Source of the DNA: HGM13233 sp900762805
GTDB lineage: Bacteria > Bacillota > Clostridia > Oscillospirales > Ruminococcaceae
Assembly (NCBI GenBank): GCA_937993755.1
Contig: CALKMA010000034.1
Span: forward strand, 1-64,000
Reading direction: 5' to 3'
DNA length: 64,000 nt
Under the pieces are notes generated by a model. It searched no databases and was not told the origin of the DNA. It worked only from the letters and a program-made list of their open reading frames with translations. Positions 60,904 through 64,000 of this stretch are shown one piece after another (the stretch's first letter is position 1; each line of letters starts with the position of its first letter). A program made the translations under genes and the position numbers.

Positions 60904-62958
60904 ATGGACCAGAAACTGAGCCCGCTGTTCACCCCGTGGAAGATCGGGAACTGCGAGATCAAGAACCGCTTTGTGCTCACCAGCATGGGCGGCACCGACC
61001 TGTTCGGATGGATGGAGAAGAACCATTTTGATAAGGATGGCGCCCGCTTCATTCTGGAGGTGGCGCGCAACGGCTGCGGCCTTGTTATGCCGGGCTGCCA
61101 GCCGGTCTACAATCCCATGTTCGGGCAGTGGCTGTACAAGAATGAGAAGATGTACCGCGACCTCAAGGCGTGGCTGCCGGAGCTGCACAAGACGGGCGCC
61201 AAGCTGTTCGTGCAGCTGACGGCCGGCTTCGGCCGTTCCTTTACCATCAGCAGCATGATGGAAACGCTCTATACCAACAAATTCCTGCGTACCGTCAGCA
61301 AGCCGTTCATGGATCTCGATAAGATCACGGCCACTGCCAGCCCCTCGCCCAACCGCTGGTCGGACAAGGTACCCTCCCGCGCCATGACAGTCGAGGAGAT
61401 CCAGCAGTTTATCGATGCCTTTGCCAAATGCTCCCGGATGCTCAAGGACGCCGGTGTCGATGGGGTCGAGATCCACGCCGTACACGAGGGCTATCTGCTC
61501 GACCAGTTTACCCTGAAATATGTCAACAAGCGCACCGACCGGTACGGCGGCTCGTTCGAGAACCGCTACCGCTTCCCGGTCGAGATCGTCAAGGCCATCA
61601 AGAAGGCCTGCGGCGACGATTTCCCCGTTTCGCTGCGCTACAGCGTGCTTTCCAAGACCAAGGGCTTCCGCGAGGGCGCCCTGCCCGGCGAGACCTACAC
61701 CGAGGCCGGCCGCGATATGGAGGAGTCCGAAAGGGCTGCCCGGTATCTGCAGGAGGCCGGCTATGACTGCCTCAACTGCGACAACGGCACCTATGACGCA
61801 TGGTACTGGGCTCATCCGCCCATCTATATGCCCGAAAACTGCAACCTTGCCGACGTCGAGCACATCAAGCAGTTTGTCGATATCCCCGTCATCTGTGCCG
61901 GGCGGCTCGATCCGCGCACGGCGGCCGAGTCGATCGCGGCCGGGCGGCTCGACGGCGCCGGCTTTGCCCGCCCCTTCCTGGCCGACCAGGCATGGATCAC
62001 CAGGCTGGAGCAGGGGAGGGAGGAGGATATCCGTCCCTGCATCCTCTGCCATAACGGCTGCTTCAACATGTGCCATTACAAGGGTGTCCCCAATGACCAG
62101 GATCTGTCGGACAGCCTGCACCTTGCGCGCTGCGCCGTCAATGCCGAAACCATGCAATGGAACAAGCATTACATCAAAAAGACCGATTCGCCCAAGACCG
62201 TTCACATCATCGGCGGCGGCATCGGCGGCATGGAGACGGCGCGCGTTCTGGCGCTGCGCGGCCACAAGCCGATTATTCATGAAAAGTCCGGCGAGCTGGG
62301 CGGCGCTTTCATTGCGGCCAGCGCCGAGTCCTACAAGGGCAAGCTGCGCGACCTGCTGGCGTGGTACCGCCGCGAGATGGACAAGCTGGGTGTCGAGATC
62401 CGCCTTAACGACGAGGTGAGCGACCTTTCGGCCTTTGGCCGTGAGCCGGTCATCGTGGCCACCGGCGCCACGCCGCGGCTGCTGCGGCGCGTGCCCGGCT
62501 ATGAGAAAATGGTGGAGGCCTGCGAGTATCTGCGCGGCAGCCGGCAGGTCGGCGAGACGGTGGCTGTCATCGGCGGCGGTCTGACCGGCTGTGAGATCGC
62601 CTATGAGCTGGCGCTTCAGGGCAAAAAGCCGATCATCGTTGAGATGAAGGATGACCTTATCAGCCAGAAGGGGGTCTGCCTTGCCAATTCCTCCTATCTG
62701 CGCGAGTGGTTCGCCCTGCACAAGACGCCGGTCTATTTGGAAACGACGCTCAAGGAGGTGCGGGACGGCTCGATCGTCTGCACCGCCAAGGACGGCAGCG
62801 AGATCGAGCTGGCCTGCGATTCGGTCATCAGCTGCGCCGGCTATATCCCGGCGCCGATCGAAAACGCCAAGAAGTCGGCGCTGGTGGGCGACTGCCAGCA
62901 GGTCGGCAATCTCCGCACGGTCATCTGGCGCGCCTATGAGGCGGCCATGAAAATATAG
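60904..62958 (+). CDS. Old yellow enzyme / FAD-dependent oxidoreductase (enoate reductase-like)
   Basis: A 684-residue multidomain flavoenzyme. Residues 1 to about 370 are an FMN barrel: LSPLFTPWKIGNCEIKNRFVLTSMGG, HEGYLLDQFTLKYVNKRTDRYGGSFENRYRF and ICAGRLDPRTA. A cysteine cluster CILCHNGCFNMC plus a later RCAVN binds a [4Fe-4S] centre. From about 420 a Rossmann domain begins HIIGGGIGGMETARVLALRGHKP, with a second GGGLTGCEIAYELAL motif, for FAD and NAD(P)H. The layout is that of 2,4-dienoyl-CoA reductase, 2-enoate reductase and BaiCD-type enzymes. It reduces an activated C=C bond; the substrate is open. GAGGAAG lies before ATG 60904. Confidence 0.92.
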   Translation: MDQKLSPLFTPWKIGNCEIKNRFVLTSMGGTDLFGWMEKNHFDKDGARFILEVARNGCGLVMPGCQPVYNPMFGQWLYKNEKMYRDLKAWLPELHKTGAKLFVQLTAGFGRSFTISSMMETLYTNKFLRTVSKPFMDLDKITATASPSPNRWSDKVPSRAMTVEEIQQFIDAFAKCSRMLKDAGVDGVEIHAVHEGYLLDQFTLKYVNKRTDRYGGSFENRYRFPVEIVKAIKKACGDDFPVSLRYSVLSKTKGFREGALPGETYTEAGRDMEESERAARYLQEAGYDCLNCDNGTYDAWYWAHPPIYMPENCNLADVEHIKQFVDIPVICAGRLDPRTAAESIAAGRLDGAGFARPFLADQAWITRLEQGREEDIRPCILCHNGCFNMCHYKGVPNDQDLSDSLHLARCAVNAETMQWNKHYIKKTDSPKTVHIIGGGIGGMETARVLALRGHKPIIHEKSGELGGAFIAASAESYKGKLRDLLAWYRREMDKLGVEIRLNDEVSDLSAFGREPVIVATGATPRLLRRVPGYEKMVEACEYLRGSRQVGETVAVIGGGLTGCEIAYELALQGKKPIIVEMKDDLISQKGVCLANSSYLREWFALHKTPVYLETTLKEVRDGSIVCTAKDGSEIELACDSVISCAGYIPAPIENAKKSALVGDCQQVGNLRTVIWRAYEAAMKI

Positions 62959-62970
62959 GGGGCGAAGGAC

Positions 62971-64000
62971 ATGGAACACAAAATGAAGCTGACAGCCGAG
63001 CAGGAGGCTATCCTGAACGGCAGCAAGGGCGATACCATGGCCAAGGTCATGGAGACGCTCGTCCGCTATGGCGAGCTGTTCGGCGCCGACGAAATGGTGC
63101 CGGTCACCAGCCGGTACAACCATCTGGTCACCTCGTTCGGTCTTAAAGCACTGACGCCGGTCTATGCTCTGATGGAGCAGCTGATCGCTGCCGGGGCCGT
63201 TTCGGCCCAGAAATTCTCGGCCGACCCGCGCCCGCTCGACAAGAATGTGCCGGCCAACCTGCTTCAGAATATCGTTTTCAAGAAGTTCATGTATTCCAAG
63301 CAGGATTATTATGAGGATCAGCTCAACAAGCTGGGGCTTATGAACCCCGACGCCTTTACCTGTACCTGCTATATGAAGGAGGTCGGCAATACCCCCAATT
63401 ACGGCGACGTGCTTTCCTGGTCGGAATCGTCGGCTGTCGTCTACGCCAATTCGGTGCTGGGCGCCCGCTGCAACCGCAATTCGGGCATCATCGACCTGAT
63501 GGGCTCGATCGTTGGCTACGTGCCGTCCTTCGGCCTGCTGAAGGACGAGGGCCGCAAGGCCACCTGGATCGTTGAGGTCAGGACTACCAAAAAGCCGGAG
63601 GCACAGCTGCTCGGCTCGGCCGTCGGCATGAAGGTGATGGAGGACGTCCCCTTTATCCGCGGTCTTGACAAATGGCTGGGCGGCCGGCTCGATGACGGTG
63701 CCCGCACCTATCTCAAGGACTTCGGCGCGGCAACTGCCTCCAACGGCGCCGTCGGCCTCTACCACGTTGAAAATATCACGCCGGAGGCCGTCGTGCACGG
63801 GGAGACACTGATCGCGGAGGGTGCCCGCACCTATGTCATCGACGACGCTGAGCTGCAGCGCGTCTACGACAGCTACCCGGTCATCTGGAAAAACAAGGAC
63901 GCCCGCCCCAGGCTCTGCTTCATGGGCTGCCCGCACATGAGCCTGGAGCAGCTCATTTCGTGGACCGAGCGGGTCGAGACGGCACTCAAGGAGGCCGGCA
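62971..64000 (+). CDS. Aconitase X family protein (runs off the window)
   Basis: The first 343 codons of a longer gene; no stop before the edge. It starts MEHKMKLTAEQEAILNGSKGDTMAKVMETLVRYGELFGADEMVPVTSRYNH, typical of the AcnX catalytic subunit. CTCYMKEVGNTPNYGDVLSWSESSAVVYANSVLGARCNRNSG carries cluster cysteine and substrate residues. Known AcnX members dehydrate cis-3-hydroxy-L-proline or, in archaea, mevalonate 5-phosphate. The small swivel domain is not seen and may lie beyond the edge. It follows the flavoenzyme gene by 12 bp, so they are probably cotranscribed. AGGGGGCGAAGG precedes the ATG. Confidence 0.9.
   Translation, partial: MEHKMKLTAEQEAILNGSKGDTMAKVMETLVRYGELFGADEMVPVTSRYNHLVTSFGLKALTPVYALMEQLIAAGAVSAQKFSADPRPLDKNVPANLLQNIVFKKFMYSKQDYYEDQLNKLGLMNPDAFTCTCYMKEVGNTPNYGDVLSWSESSAVVYANSVLGARCNRNSGIIDLMGSIVGYVPSFGLLKDEGRKATWIVEVRTTKKPEAQLLGSAVGMKVMEDVPFIRGLDKWLGGRLDDGARTYLKDFGAATASNGAVGLYHVENITPEAVVHGETLIAEGARTYVIDDAELQRVYDSYPVIWKNKDARPRLCFMGCPHMSLEQLISWTERVETALKEAG

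Noticed and set aside
60565..63936. A 1123-codon open frame on the minus strand opposite the flavoenzyme and AcnX genes
   Set aside because: It is a shadow of GC-rich codons; the plus strand has two well-recognised enzymes, and the minus product has no family features.

Overview
The window reads as a chromosomal segment of a GC-rich, endospore-forming member of the Clostridia, probably a gut-type relative of the Oscillospirales. Evidence: a SpoIIP-like sporulation hydrolase, a T-box leader on tyrS, a complete V-type ATPase operon, a flavodiiron/rubredoxin oxygen scavenger and an enoate-reductase-type flavoenzyme (anaerobe markers), and Gram-positive promoters and ribosome binding sites. The taxonomic call is inference; no 16S rRNA gene is present.

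Layout. 1-4.7 kb: tail of an unknown gene, rpsT, a phosphoglycerate kinase-triosephosphate isomerase fusion and gpmI (lower glycolysis). 4.7-13.8 kb: a small membrane protein and a nine-gene V-type ATPase operon (H-I-K-E-C-F-A-B-D), predicted Na+-coupled from its K subunit. 14.5-18.3 kb: an RlmI-like rRNA methyltransferase and a CtpE-like P-type ATPase. 18.4-19.8 kb: a more AT-rich insert with an HExxH protein. 20-21.9 kb: a BlaI/BlaR1-type repressor-protease pair with two operators. 22.4-27.4 kb: CofE-like ligase (minus), nucleoside hydrolase, then cyclase and MBL-fold lipoprotein (minus). 27.5-27.9 kb: a 159-bp tandem repeat. 28.1-30.8 kb: MarR regulator, DUF1538 membrane protein and a two-domain PII-like protein in one overlapping operon with a palindromic operator. 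31-34.4 kb: tyrS with its T-box, Nudix and EamA genes, all minus. 34.5-45.8 kb: four-domain flavodiiron protein, polysaccharide-type flippase, SpoIIP, a small lipoprotein, GNAT, a decayed gene, DUF2975, RNHCP, NusG-II-domain protein and a PepV-like dipeptidase.

45.9-53.4 kb: tRNA-Leu(UAA), then a complete type II-C CRISPR-Cas locus: tracrRNA, compact cas9 (1083 aa), cas1, cas2, and an array of 34 repeats and 33 spacers with an exact 66-bp period. The anti-repeat in the tracrRNA fixes crRNA polarity as minus strand, opposite to the cas genes. Each repeat ends, in that sense, in an extended -10 promoter, so every spacer can have its own start. A bidirectional terminator separates cas2 from the array.

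53.5-60.7 kb: an AT-richer sugar operon behind a divergent DeoR-type regulator: PTS EIICB, family 1 phospho-beta-glucosidase, two NTF2/SnoaL-like proteins and an MBL-fold hydrolase. This gene set may handle an unusual glycoside and its aglycone. 60.8 kb to the edge: an old-yellow-enzyme/FAD oxidoreductase and the start of an aconitase X family gene.

The most promising items for follow-up are the CRISPR locus details (repeat-borne promoters, mirrored tracrRNA hairpins, a repeat-like sequence in the cas9 promoter), the phospho-glucosidase/NTF2/MBL operon, and the MarR-DUF1538-tandem PII operon. A recurring TTGCAW-N17-TAWAAT promoter form ties many of the native genes together.
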